A stretch of DNA of 64,000 nucleotides from Paracoccus sp. SCSIO 75233. Lineage in GTDB: Bacteria; Pseudomonadota; Alphaproteobacteria; Rhodobacterales; Rhodobacteraceae. Of the stretch, positions 47,556 through 56,800 are shown one piece after another. The stretch covers positions 186,001-250,000 of the forward strand of contig NZ_CP115757.1 in NCBI RefSeq assembly GCF_027912675.1. Reading direction: 5' to 3'. A program made the translations under genes and the position numbers. Below the pieces are notes generated by a model. The model saw nothing but the letters and a program-made list of their open reading frames with translations, did no database searches and was not told the DNA's origin. Position 1 is the stretch's first letter; each line of letters opens with the position of its first letter.

Positions 47556-47580
47556 CGCGCCTCGTGTCCGGGTATATTCA
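47552..47580 (+). promoter_or_regulatory. Predicted promoter of rpmB
   Basis: TTGACG (47552-47557) and TATTCA (47575-47580) are 17 bases apart, with TATATT overlapping the -10. The -35 overlaps the ada stop codon, so rpmB has its own promoter just after ada. Confidence 0.5.
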
Positions 47581-47598
47581 CCGCCAACTAGATTTTCC

Positions 47599-47630
47599 GG
47601 GCGCTGCCACCAGGGGATGGAGCGGCGCCC
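47599..47630 (+). promoter_or_regulatory. Hairpin in the rpmB leader
   Basis: GGGCGCTGC (47599-47607) pairs with GCGGCGCCC (47622-47630) with one G-T wobble. It lies in the roughly 100-base untranslated leader of rpmB, downstream of the predicted promoter. It could be the ada terminator, an RNA stabiliser or an autoregulatory site for a ribosomal protein; the T-run after it is short (TTTC). Confidence 0.4.
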
Positions 47631-47680
47631 TTTCACATTGGGACTTCGCCGTCCCGCGTACGTAAAACGAGGATAATACC

Positions 47681-47983
47681 ATGTCGCGCGTCTGCGAACT
47701 GACCGGCAAGGGCCCGATGACCGGGAACAATGTCAGCCACGCCAACAACAAAACCCGTCGTCGGTTTCTTCCGAACCTGAACGACGTGACCCTGACCTCT
47801 GAAAAGACCGGTCGCAGCTATTCCCTGCGGATTTCGGCTGCTGCGCTGCGCACTGTCGATCACCGTGGTGGTCTGGATGAGTTTCTCGACAAGGCGAAGG
47901 ACGGCGATCTGTCGGCCCGTGCGCTGAAGATCAAGAAAGAGATTGCGAAGTCGGGCGATACCGCGGCGAATCTCGAAGCCTGA
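47681..47983 (+). CDS. rpmB: 50S ribosomal protein L28
   Basis: A 100-residue L28. The N-terminal [32 protein letters not shown] is characteristic (read as [12 protein letters not shown] then [17 protein letters not shown]), followed by [21 protein letters not shown]. The alphaproteobacterial C-terminal extension is present. A clear terminator follows. Confidence 0.97.
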   Translation: MSRVCELTGKGPMTGNNVSHANNKTRRRFLPNLNDVTLTSEKTGRSYSLRISAAALRTVDHRGGLDEFLDKAKDGDLSARALKIKKEIAKSGDTAANLEA

Positions 47984-48006
47984 TCGGCGCAAAACTGATT
48001 TGCTTG

Positions 48007-48036
48007 GCCCCGCTGGACAATTCCGGCGGGGCTTTT
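48007..48036 (+). terminator. Rho-independent terminator of rpmB
   Basis: GCCCCGCTGG (48007-48016), loop ACAATT, CCGGCGGGGC (48023-48032) then TTTT. A 10-bp stem with one G-T pair, 23 bases after the rpmB stop. Confidence 0.8.
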
Positions 48037-48100
48037 CGTCGCATAAACCTCACGAAGCTGGCACTGGCCTGCGTCGGGTCGCCACGATAGACCTGTGTAC

Positions 48101-48439
48101 ATGATCGGCGGTTTGCGTCTTTTTCTGATTTTGCTGCTGGTTCTGACCTCTCAGAGCCTCGCGACGGCGCGTGTTCAGCCACGCCCGGCGGGTGAAATCG
48201 TCATCTGCGCAGGCGGCGCGATCACCACGATTGCCATCGACCAGGATGGAAACCCGGTCGAAAAGGTCCAGTTCTGCCCGGATATGGCCTTCAGCGTGCT
48301 TGCGGCGGTCTCGTCCGATGCGCCGCCGATGCTGCTGGGGCAGACGCTGTTCACGCTGGACAGATATTTTGACGGGCCGGTGCTGCCCGGTCGGGCCGCG
48401 CCGGCGGCAAGGGCCCGGGATCCTCCTCCATTCGCTTGA
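48101..48439 (+). CDS. Small exported protein with paired cysteines, upstream of PCuAC
   Basis: A 112-residue protein with a signal peptide (LRLFLILLLVLTSQSLATA) and a periplasmic part containing only two cysteines: VICAGGAI and QFCPDMAF. This resembles small DUF2946-type proteins often found beside copper genes, and the PCu(A)C gene follows after 43 bases. A copper role is inference. A GTG at 48095 is an alternative start. Confidence 0.65.
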   Translation: MIGGLRLFLILLLVLTSQSLATARVQPRPAGEIVICAGGAITTIAIDQDGNPVEKVQFCPDMAFSVLAAVSSDAPPMLLGQTLFTLDRYFDGPVLPGRAAPAARARDPPPFA

Positions 48440-48482
48440 GACATGAACTTCCAATCAGAACTCAGCAAAATGGACATGAAAT

Positions 48483-48998
48483 ATGAAAACGATTTTTCTG
48501 GCGGCAGTGACCGCGATTGCTCTTCCCGCCTTGGCCACGGCGCATGAAGGCGGCGATGCAACCGAACATGGGCTGGAGGTGCATGACGCCTATGCACGCA
48601 GCTCGAATCCCAAGGCTGGTGCGGCCTTCATGGCGATCTATAATCATGGCGAGGAAAGCTGCACGCTGACCGCCGCCGCGACAGATGCTGCCGGGAGTGC
48701 CGAACTGCACACGAATGAGACGACGCCCGACGGCGTGGTGCGGATGAAGCCGATCGAGGGCGGCATCGAACTGGCTGCCGGTTCGGAACATATGCTTGAG
48801 CGCGGCGGTGACCATCTGATGCTCATGGGATTGACGGAGCCGCTGGAAAATGGCGACGAGATTTCCATCACGCTGAATTTCGGTGCCTGCGGCGATGCGA
48901 CCGTCACTGTCCCGGTCGACAATGATCGCATGCCGAAGGACGTAAAGGCGGATCACGATGCCAGTGCCGATGCGCATGGCGGCCATACGCCAGAGTAA
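48483..48998 (+). CDS. PCu(A)C periplasmic copper chaperone
   Basis: A 171-residue exported protein: signal KTIFLAAVTAIALPALATA, then the PCuAC domain with AYARSSNPKAGAAFMAIYNHG and metal-ligand pattern His (SAELHTNE), Met (VVRMKP), then HLM in GGDHLMLMGL. The Met normally following the first His is Thr here. His-rich segments flank the domain (HEGGDATEHGLEVHD; DHDASADAHGGH). Such proteins deliver Cu(I) to the Cu(A) centre of cytochrome oxidase. Probably co-transcribed with the small cysteine protein. Confidence 0.88.
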   Translation: MKTIFLAAVTAIALPALATAHEGGDATEHGLEVHDAYARSSNPKAGAAFMAIYNHGEESCTLTAAATDAAGSAELHTNETTPDGVVRMKPIEGGIELAAGSEHMLERGGDHLMLMGLTEPLENGDEISITLNFGACGDATVTVPVDNDRMPKDVKADHDASADAHGGHTPE

Positions 48999-49101
48999 TG
49001 GCGTTCGGGCCGGTCGTCCACGCAGATGTGATGGCCGGTCCAACCCGCTTGGGCGAACCGCCCGGCAAATGCCGCGTTGTCGCTGAAACAGGTGGTCCGC
49101 A

Positions 49102-50472
49102 ATGAAATATGCAGATTTTTCATTGGTTCGGTTCGGGACTGGCCTGTCCCCGTTTATGTCCGGGCCGGAGCGGCCTGATGACTTGCTGGCCTCCTTGCGC
49201 GCAACGGCAGTGATGGAGCGCTACCCTTCGGTCGGCACGGAGGCCGCAAGCAGGCTCGCGGCGGAGTATGAAGAGGGCGTTCGGGCGGCGCGCGAGCGCC
49301 GGCCAGATGGCGAGGCGCTGGAAAAGCGGACAAGGGACGCGCTGAATGATGCGGTTGACCGGTCGCATCGAAGTCGTCTCGCCCGTGCTCTCGAAGACCC
49401 GACCGGCTTCGCGGATCGGCTGGTGCAGTTCTGGTCCAGCCATTTCAGCATCCGCATGACCGGCCCAAAGCGGCGCGTTCTGACATCGGCATATTATGAT
49501 GACGCGATCCGGGCAAATCTGACGGGCCGTTTTGCTGATATGCTGCGTGCGGTCACGCTGCACCCGGCGATGCTGATCTATCTCGATCAGACCTCCTCTG
49601 TTGGGCCGCGTTCGCGCTTTGCCTTGCGGCGCCCGAAGCGACGTCCGGGGCTGAACGAGAACCATGCGCGGGAGTTGCTGGAGCTGCACACGGTCGGCAG
49701 CGGGGGCGCATATACGCAAAGCGATGTGCGTCAGCTGGCGGAACTGATGACCGGGCTCATGGTCGACCGAAGTGCGGCGTTTATGTACCAGACAAACAGG
49801 GTGGAGCCGGGGGCAGAGACGGTTTTGGGCGTCGAATATGGCGGCGGTCGTCCGCCGCGCCTGACGGAAATCGAGGCGTTTCTGGAGGATATTTCCATCC
49901 ATCCCGACACGGCGGCGCATATTTCCTACAAGCTGGCGCGGCATTTCTGCGCGGACGATCCACCGACACAGCTTGTTGCTGATCTGACGCAGCGTTTCCG
50001 GGAAACTGACGGCGATCTGATGGTGCTTTACGACGTGCTGGTCCGGCATCGTGAGGCGCGCAGCAGCTTCGGTCAGAAGATCCGTCAGCCGCAGGATCTG
50101 ATCACAGCCTGGCTGCGGGCGCTTGGTGTGTCCGGTGATGAGGTGATGGGCTGGCCGCGAAACAGGCTGCACGAGATGGTTCTTCAGCCGCTGATCCGTA
50201 TGGGCCAGCACTGGCAGGGCGCGCCACAGCCGGAAGGCTGGCCGGAGGAGGGCGATTTCTGGCTGACGCCGCAGCTTCTTGCCATGCGGATCGGTTGGGC
50301 CATGCGGCAACCCGGCAGGCTGCGGGAGAACCTGCCGGATCCGCGCGAATTTGTCGCGGCCGCCTTCGGAACGACCGCCGATGATGCGGTTGCGTCAGCT
50401 GCCGCGCGCGCTGAATCGCTGTCTGACGGTGTCGGCATCGTCCTCGCGTCGCCGCAGTTTAACCGGAGGTGA
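49102..50472 (+). CDS. DUF1800 family protein
   Basis: A 456-residue protein of the DUF1800 family. Signs: RFGTGLSPF at the N-terminus, LVQFWSSHFSIRM, the long helical central part GLNENHARELLELHTVGSGGAYTQSDVRQLAELMTGL (seen in pieces), and a C-terminal FNRR. Function is unknown; it is nearly always paired with a DUF1501 gene, as here, 4 bases downstream. No clear signal peptide is seen. The intact gene contrasts with its broken partner. Confidence 0.9.
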   Translation: MKYADFSLVRFGTGLSPFMSGPERPDDLLASLRATAVMERYPSVGTEAASRLAAEYEEGVRAARERRPDGEALEKRTRDALNDAVDRSHRSRLARALEDPTGFADRLVQFWSSHFSIRMTGPKRRVLTSAYYDDAIRANLTGRFADMLRAVTLHPAMLIYLDQTSSVGPRSRFALRRPKRRPGLNENHARELLELHTVGSGGAYTQSDVRQLAELMTGLMVDRSAAFMYQTNRVEPGAETVLGVEYGGGRPPRLTEIEAFLEDISIHPDTAAHISYKLARHFCADDPPTQLVADLTQRFRETDGDLMVLYDVLVRHREARSSFGQKIRQPQDLITAWLRALGVSGDEVMGWPRNRLHEMVLQPLIRMGQHWQGAPQPEGWPEEGDFWLTPQLLAMRIGWAMRQPGRLRENLPDPREFVAAAFGTTADDAVASAAARAESLSDGVGIVLASPQFNRR

Positions 50473-51539
50473 AGCGATGCGCATGGATCGCCGCGATTTT
50501 CTGAAAGCCGCCATCGCTGCTGCCTGTTCAGCGGCGGCTCTGCCTGCGGTCACTCCGATGAGTTTCGCCTCCGCTTCGGGCGACAAGCGCCTTGTCGCGA
50601 TTGTGCTGCGTGGGGCAATGGACGGGCTGGATGTGGTCCAGCCCTATGGCGATCCGTTCCTGCGCAAGCTGCGTCAGGAGCTTTCGCTGGGGCCGGAGGC
50701 GGGCGCGCTCGATCTGGATGGGTTCTATGCGCTGCACCCGGCCTTGCAGCCGCTTCTGCCGATGTGGCGGGCGGGCGAACTTGGCTTTGCGCATGCCGTT
50801 TCGACCCCCTATCGTGACAAGCGCAGCCATTTCGACGGGCAGGATATTCTGGAGGCCGGGACCGGATACGGCCCGGATGCGGCTGACCCGGCGGGCGGCT
50901 GGCTGAACCGTCTGCTGCCGATGCTGCCGGGCGCGCAGATGGAGACCGCCTATGCGGTTGGAACCGATGAGCTTGCAATTCTGCGGGGTCCGAGCCGCTA
51001 TTCAAGCTGGACGCCCAACACCAGGCTGTCGCTGTCCCCGCAGGCGCAGATATTGCTCCAGTCGCTTTACGAAACGGATCCGATTTTCCACAGCGCAGCC
51101 GAAGCCGCGATTGAGATCAGCGCGCGTGCGGAGGCGGCGTCCGAGATGGGCGGTGCGGGGCGGCAAAGTGCGGCGGCGAAACTCGCCGGCTTTACGGCGG
51201 CGCGATTGAACGAGGAAACCCGCATCGCCGCGTTTTCCCTGACCGGCTGGGACACGCATCGCAATCAGCACCGGGTCATCGCGCGTCCGCTTGCACAGCT
51301 TGCCGAGGCGCTGACGGTGCTGAAACGCGATCTGGGGGCGAACTGGGGGAATACGGTCGTGCTGGCGATGACGGAATTTGGCCGGACGGTTCGCCAGAAC
51401 GGCACCAACGGCACCGATCACGGAACCGGCGGTTTGCTGGTTATGGCGGGCGGTGCACTAAAAGGGGGCAGGGTCTACGGCGAATGGCCCGGGCTGGACG
51501 AGAGCGATCTATATGCAGGTCGCGACCTGATGCCCACGG

Positions 51540-51548
51540 CGGATATAC
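51540..51548. repeat. Target-site duplication of the IS256-type element, left copy
   Basis: CGGATATAC, repeated exactly at 52925-52933. Nine bases fits the IS256 family's 8-9 base target duplication. The exact repeat indicates recent or undisturbed insertion. Confidence 0.85.
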
Positions 51549-51574
51549 GAGTAACGCGCGAAAGTTGGTGATGC
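51549..51574. repeat. Left terminal inverted repeat of the IS256-type element
   Basis: A 26-base end matching the right end (52899-52924) at 21 positions when inverted; the best-conserved inner part reads CGAAAGTTGGTGA. It begins immediately after the left target duplication. Confidence 0.85.
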
Positions 51575-51643
51575 CCTGAGGGGCGGCATATCATGGCGGT
51601 GTTCAGACGCCGTCAATTCTCAGCCGAGAAAGGGATATGCCAC

Positions 51644-52894
51644 ATGTCGGAGACTACCATCAGCACGCTGCCCGATCCATCGGGGTTTTCGCCGGATCCG
51701 CTGACGGACCTCATCCGGGAGGGTGCGCGCAAGCTGATCGAACAAGCGGTTGAGGCCGAGCTGGCAACGCTCCTCGCCGCGTTCGCTGAGGAAAGGCTCG
51801 ATGACGGTCGGGCCAGGCTGGTGCGGCACGGACATTTGCCGGAGCGCGAAATCCTGACCGGGATCGGTCCGGTCGCCGTGAAGGTGCCGCGGGTGCGGGA
51901 TCGCAAGCCGGGAGCGGAGAGGATCTCCTTCACGCCCAGCATCCTGCCGCGCTACCTGCGCAAGGCCAAATCGGTCGAGGAACTGCTGCCCTGGCTCTAC
52001 CTCAAGGGGGTCTCCACCGGCGATTTCGGCGAGGCGCTGGCCGCCCTTCTGGGGCCGGACGCCAAGGGCCTGTCGGCCAAGACCGTCACCCGCCTGAAAG
52101 CCAACTGGTGGTCCGAATACGAGGCTTGGGAGAAGCGCGACCTCGGAACCCGGCGGTTCCTCTACATCTGGGCCGACGGTGTCTACTTCAAGCCGCGCAT
52201 GGCCGAGGAAAAGCAATGCGTTCTGGTCATCGTCGGGGCGGATGAATACGGCCGGAAGGAACTGCTGGCCATGACCGACGGCTTCCGCGAGAGCACCCAG
52301 AGCTGGCGCGAGGTGCTGCTCGATCTCAAGCGGCGCGGCCTCACGCAGGATCCCAAGCTCGCGATCGGCGACGGTGCCCTCGGCTTCTGGACGGCCCTGC
52401 GCGAAGTCTTCCCCACGACGCAGGAGCAGCGGTGCTGGCTGCACAAGACCATGAACGTGCTGAACGCGCTGCCGAAATCGGCGCAGGCCAGGGCCAAAGG
52501 ACACCTGCACGACATCTGGCAGGCCGGGACAAAGGCCGAAGCCAACGTCGCCTTCAACTTCTTCGTCGAAACCTACGGCGTGAAATGGGACAAGGCGGTG
52601 GCCAAGCTGGTCAAGGACCGGGACGCGCTGCTGACCCTCTACGACTATCCGGCCGAGCACTGGAAACATATCCGGACGTCAAATCCGATCGAGAGCACCT
52701 TCGCCACCGTCCGGCACCGCACCCGGCGAACCAAGGGCTGCCTGAGCCGAAAGACCGGGCTCGCCATGGCCTTCCGGCTGATGATGTCGGCGCAGAAGAA
52801 ATGGCGGAGGCTCGACGGCCGGAACCGCCTGCCAGAGGTCATCAGCGGGGTTGAGTTCCGCGACGGCGTCCGCCACATTCAAGCTGCCGCCTGA
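51644..52894 (+). CDS. IS256-family (mutator-type) transposase
   Basis: A 416-residue DDE transposase. Catalytic residues are in WADGVYFK (first Asp), IGDGALGFW (second Asp) and NPIESTFATVRHRT (Glu). The RCWLHKTMNVL motif is the C/DxxH signature of the mutator-like branch. An N-terminal helix-turn-helix region of about 100 residues probably recognises the inverted repeats. The ORF is intact, so the element may be active. The ATG at 51644 is preferred over one at 51593. Confidence 0.96.
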   Translation: MSETTISTLPDPSGFSPDPLTDLIREGARKLIEQAVEAELATLLAAFAEERLDDGRARLVRHGHLPEREILTGIGPVAVKVPRVRDRKPGAERISFTPSILPRYLRKAKSVEELLPWLYLKGVSTGDFGEALAALLGPDAKGLSAKTVTRLKANWWSEYEAWEKRDLGTRRFLYIWADGVYFKPRMAEEKQCVLVIVGADEYGRKELLAMTDGFRESTQSWREVLLDLKRRGLTQDPKLAIGDGALGFWTALREVFPTTQEQRCWLHKTMNVLNALPKSAQARAKGHLHDIWQAGTKAEANVAFNFFVETYGVKWDKAVAKLVKDRDALLTLYDYPAEHWKHIRTSNPIESTFATVRHRTRRTKGCLSRKTGLAMAFRLMMSAQKKWRRLDGRNRLPEVISGVEFRDGVRHIQAAA

Positions 52895-52898
52895 TCAA

Positions 52899-52924
52899 GC
52901 GTCACCAACTTTCGAGCATATCTC
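52899..52924. repeat. Right terminal inverted repeat of the IS256-type element
   Basis: Inverted counterpart of 51549-51574, matching 21 of 26 bases, ending next to the right target duplication. It starts 4 bases after the transposase stop. Confidence 0.85.
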
Positions 52925-52933
52925 CGGATATAC
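52925..52933. repeat. Target-site duplication of the IS256-type element, right copy
   Basis: CGGATATAC, identical to 51540-51548. The DUF1501 reading frame resumes after this copy. Confidence 0.85.
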
Positions 52934-53052
52934 GCAGCTATGCCGGTGCCGCGCTTTCTGGTCTGTTCGGCGTCCCCTTGTCGGAGATCGAGCGCAGTAT
53001 CTTTCCGGGTCTCGATATGGCCGCGCCGCCGCGCATATTGCGTTAGCTTGCG

Positions 53053-53832
53053 TCAGCAGGCTTTCTGCGTCGCAATGATCTCGCAGGCATAGTCGTAAAG
53101 CTCCTGATCCAGCTCATTCGCGGCGATCAGTTTCTGACGTGTTTTCGGGGAAAGCTGCGACAACAGGCGGTCAACCCGCTCCTCGACCGAGGCGTCATGT
53201 TCTTCGGTCATATTGTGGCGCGTCACTTCCGGCATCTTCAATGTCAGCCCGAACGACGCGGCAATCGGGATGAAGCGTCGGACATCTTCCTCGAAAAATT
53301 CCGTGCGGCCCAGCAGCTCCACCAAAGCGAGGTTACGTCTGGCGTTAGCGATGTCGTAGATCATCATCTCGGCCTGCCGCTTTACCACCGGGTTGCGGCA
53401 ATAGACATTCGCCAGATGCCGGGTCTGGCCGTTTGAAATATGCGGAAGCTGGCCCTTGGTCAAGAAGCAGGCTTCCACGAAGTCGCCGAAATCATATTGC
53501 TTCGCCAGTGCCGCGGTATCGGTGCCGTCATTTTCCTGCCGCTTGAAACGATAGATCGAACCGACCCGCAGGATGGGGTGGCGCAGGAAAATTGCGGCGA
53601 TGACGCGGTATTCCAGCGAGGTCGGATGCGGAAGCTGGATCTGGTGCGACGAGAAAGCCTGCGCGTTCGCGCGGCGTTTGATGACCCGGTCGAGTTGATC
53701 CTGATCGATGGTGAAGAAAGGATATGGGCCGTCGAACCGCTCGTGCCGTTCGCCGAAGCTGGCATCGAGAACCCGCTCGAAGGACGTGCCGGAGTTCTTA
53801 TAGATGTGATAATGGACGATTACGTTTCTCAT
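53053..53832 (-). CDS. Sulfotransferase-family protein
   Basis: A 259-residue protein with the PAPS 5'-phosphosulfate loop near the N-terminus: VHYHIYKNSGTSFERVLDASFG, then FLRHPILRVGSIYRFKRQ (3'-phosphate region). The pattern is that of bacterial carbohydrate sulfotransferases. The ATG at 53832 overlaps the stop of the 1099-residue gene (ATGA), so both are co-translated. It likely sulfates the polysaccharide made by this locus; substrate is inference. Its stop is 6 bases from the broken DUF1501 gene, on the opposite strand. Confidence 0.8.
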   Translation of the reverse strand: MRNVIVHYHIYKNSGTSFERVLDASFGERHERFDGPYPFFTIDQDQLDRVIKRRANAQAFSSHQIQLPHPTSLEYRVIAAIFLRHPILRVGSIYRFKRQENDGTDTAALAKQYDFGDFVEACFLTKGQLPHISNGQTRHLANVYCRNPVVKRQAEMMIYDIANARRNLALVELLGRTEFFEEDVRRFIPIAASFGLTLKMPEVTRHNMTEEHDASVEERVDRLLSQLSPKTRQKLIAANELDQELYDYACEIIATQKAC

Positions 53833-56800
53833 GAGCGTTCTGTCAGGCTGGCCGGGGGACGGGATGCGCGATAGCGATGCGGCACCCATTCACCCCAGCG
53901 GGCTTCAAATATCTTCTTGTTCGTTTCAAAAAGGGCGGTCTTTTCGGCAGACGGTATCTGGTCGAATGTCGCCGACAGATGGTGGTGTACGAAAGCGTCT
54001 TCGGCGAGTGCGATCTCGAAACCGGCGGCGCGGAAACTCGCGCAGTGATCGTCATCTTCGAACATCCCGCGACCATAGACCGTGGGCAGGTGACCGACGC
54101 GGTCGAGATCGGCCTTGCGGAACATGGCGCAGAAATAGGCGGCGACAGGGATCGCCGTCCAGCGACCGCGATAGCCTGTCGTCAGGTCGCGGGCGATGCG
54201 CTGCATTTCGGTCATATCGGCGTAGGACAGATCAAGCTTTGCTTCATTGCCGATGTTATTCGTCAGCGGGCCGACAATGCCCAGTTCCGGATTATGCTCC
54301 AGATGACCGACCATAGCCTGCAACGCACCGGGGGGGACATAGGTGTCATTGTTCAGCAAGAGGACATAATCGCCACGCGCGGCCTCGATACCGACATTAT
54401 TGCCCTTTGCAAAACCAAGATTTTCGCCGTTCTCGATCAGGCGCACATTGTCATAGGGGCGGGCGGCATCCCGCAGTCGCGCCAGTTCTGTTTCGTCTGA
54501 TCCGTTATCGACGACCAGCACCTCGAAATCCGGATAGATATCGCCCTGACCGACGAGCGATTCAAGGCAGGCCAGCGTCAGATCGGCCTTGCCGTAAGCC
54601 AGCACGACAACGGAAACAGACGGCGCCCGGTCCATCTCCGCCAGGATATCCGCAGCACGGTAGGACCATGCGTTGTCCAATGCGTAGCTGCGCAGAGCAT
54701 CGCCCCTTGAGGTCGCGTCAGGGGCTGTCGCAGCCTGCCGGATTCCCGCGGCGAAACCGGCGGCGTCGCTGGCGGTTGTGACCAGATCGCCAGCGCGTGC
54801 CAATTCGGGCAGGGCAGTTGCGACGGTTGGCCTCCTGACCGCGGAATATTCATAGAACTTGACCGGATCGCACGCCTTGATGATCGGCAGCAAGCGGAAC
54901 GGAATGATCAGCACATCCATCGCGCGCAGGAAGGCAGGCACATCCGCATAGGGGATTTCGCCGTGCAGCGTCACATTGCTGAGCCTGTCCAGACGGGCTG
55001 GTTCCGCCGCTGTGACGGAGCCGCAGAGATGCAGTTCAAAGTCAGGGTTCTCACGGGCAACCTGTTCCAGCAGGTCGGTATCGAACCATTCGGCGATTGC
55101 ACCGACATAGCCAACCTTGATCGCGCCGTTACCGAGCTTCCCGGCAAGGAAGTCCGGGATGCGCGCGTCGGCGTCATCGTTGACGAAGTGGCTGACATCG
55201 GTGCCGTTCCGCACCAGTGCTACGGGTCGTTGCCGGGCATATTTGTCGTAGAGATACTGCGAAGAAACGATCATCCGGTCGGCCTTGGCGATCATGTTCT
55301 CTTCCGCGTCCAGAATCGCCTGTTCGGTATTCGCAAAACCTGCGATCTCGTCCATGCAGTCGAACGTGATCTGGAATTGCGGCGGCAAATGGCGCACGAA
55401 ATTCCACCAGTACGGATGCTCAACCACAATATGCGTGCGGGGCGTTGTCCGAAGCTGGTCGACGATCCGGTAAAAATGGCCGATCCAGGCTTGCTGCGCC
55501 GTGAGCGGGATCTTGCCGTCATACGGGTTTACAGTCCGCATCCCGCTGGCCGGCAGGCGCAGCACATAGACATTCGGTGCAACTTCGCGGGCCGAACCGC
55601 CGCCTGCCTCCGTCTCCATCTCGACAAAGAAAACCCGGTGCCCGGCACGCGCCATCTCGGTCGCGAGGTGCTGTGGGCGCTGAGTGCGAAAATCCCAGTT
55701 GATGATCGACATCACGAAAATATCGGACTTGTCCGGGCTGGCCGGGGCGATGCCGTCGAAACCGCGAAGCTCGCCCGATCGCGGTTGCGGCGGCGCATAA
55801 GCGAGATGCGTCGGAATGCCATCGGGAAAGGGGACGGAGCGTTTCAGCCGGTCGAACGCCCAGCCCGGCAGGAGCGGGCGCAAGATGCGTCCGGCGGAGC
55901 GATGTATGCGGCGATAGATCGGTTTGATGACACTCATCCGCTCGGCTTCCAGCTTGCTGGTCAGGTCCGCCACGACTTCGTTCTGGGTGCAAAGAAGGGT
56001 GATCAACTCCTGATTGGAGTTTTCCTGCAAATTCTGCTCTGCAAGCTGGGCTTCGGCTGTGGCCAGGAAATCGTTCAGCTGTTCAAGCGCGTTATCCCGC
56101 TGCGCCTCGGTCGCCGCAATATGCTTTTGCAGTTCCGCAACCACGGCTTCGCGCTCGGCTCTGACCTCTTCGACCTGTTGCTGAAGCGAAACGGAGCCGG
56201 CAACCAAACCGTCCACGTCCCCCTCCAGCTGTGCGACGCGGTTGGTGTAGACGTCGATCGTTTCGTGCAGCTGCGCCTGAACCGGCTGGTTTGCGGCCTC
56301 GACCTGAATTGCCGTCATCGCAAGTTCGCGGAAGCGTTTCTGAAACGGAGCCAGCTCTTCCGTGTCAGGCATGGTCCCGCTGCGGGCATGGCGCGCCAAC
56401 AACTCGAACAGGTCGCGTGCCAGCAGATCGATCTCAGGCGTATCGGCAGAAAGCTGCTGGCCGCCATGAACTGCGTCGGCGTCAAAACGTGCTTCTACTT
56501 TTCCGACGGCTCCGTTGGGGAGATCGACCCCGGCGACGCTCGCAATTCGGGTCAGCGTGGTCTTCACGTCTCCGATCCAGTCGGGAAACAGGACAAGGCT
56601 GCGCGGCATGTCGATGCTTGCATCCAGCGATGCGAATGTGTGTGCCATCCATGAGAGGAAGGAAAGATCGGTGCCGATGGCGTCCCGTCGTGCCAGCGAC
56701 GTCGCGGTTTCGCCGGGATGCCGGATCGCGATAAGCGCAGAGGTCGGTCCCGCCTCTTCAAGCGCGGGACGCCATTGGTCCATCAGAAGGCTGAGGCGCG

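Larger units (their letters stand above)
51549..52924 (+). mobile_element. IS256-family insertion sequence, 1376 bp, complete
   Basis: A complete element: 26-base imperfect terminal inverted repeats (51549-51574 and 52899-52924), a 9-base direct target duplication (51540-51548 and 52925-52933), and one transposase gene filling most of the length. Total length is typical of IS256. The insertion splits the DUF1501 gene. No passenger genes. No second copy is in the window. Confidence 0.95.
50477..53046 (+). pseudogene. DUF1501 family gene interrupted by an IS256-type element
   Basis: Starts at an ATG (50477) after GGAGGT, 4 bases after the DUF1800 stop. The N-terminus is a Tat-like signal (MDRRDFLKAAIAAACSAAAL), followed by DUF1501 features AIVLRGAMDGLDVVQPYGD, SHFDGQDILE, LTGWDTHRNQ, MTEFGRTVRQNGTNGTDHG. 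The insertion at 51549-52924 leaves an altered product of 364 residues ending in a few IS-encoded codons (stop at 51571). Removing the IS and one target copy restores reading across 51548/52934 to a stop at 53044-53046, giving 394 residues with the tail SYAGAALSGLFG and PLSEIERSIFPG. The lost part is the family's conserved C-terminus, so function is probably impaired. Confidence 0.93.

Noticed and set aside
54963..56654. 563-codon plus-strand frame opposite the fusion gene
   Set aside because: Antisense shadow of a gene with multiple recognised domains; no motif in the shadow frame.
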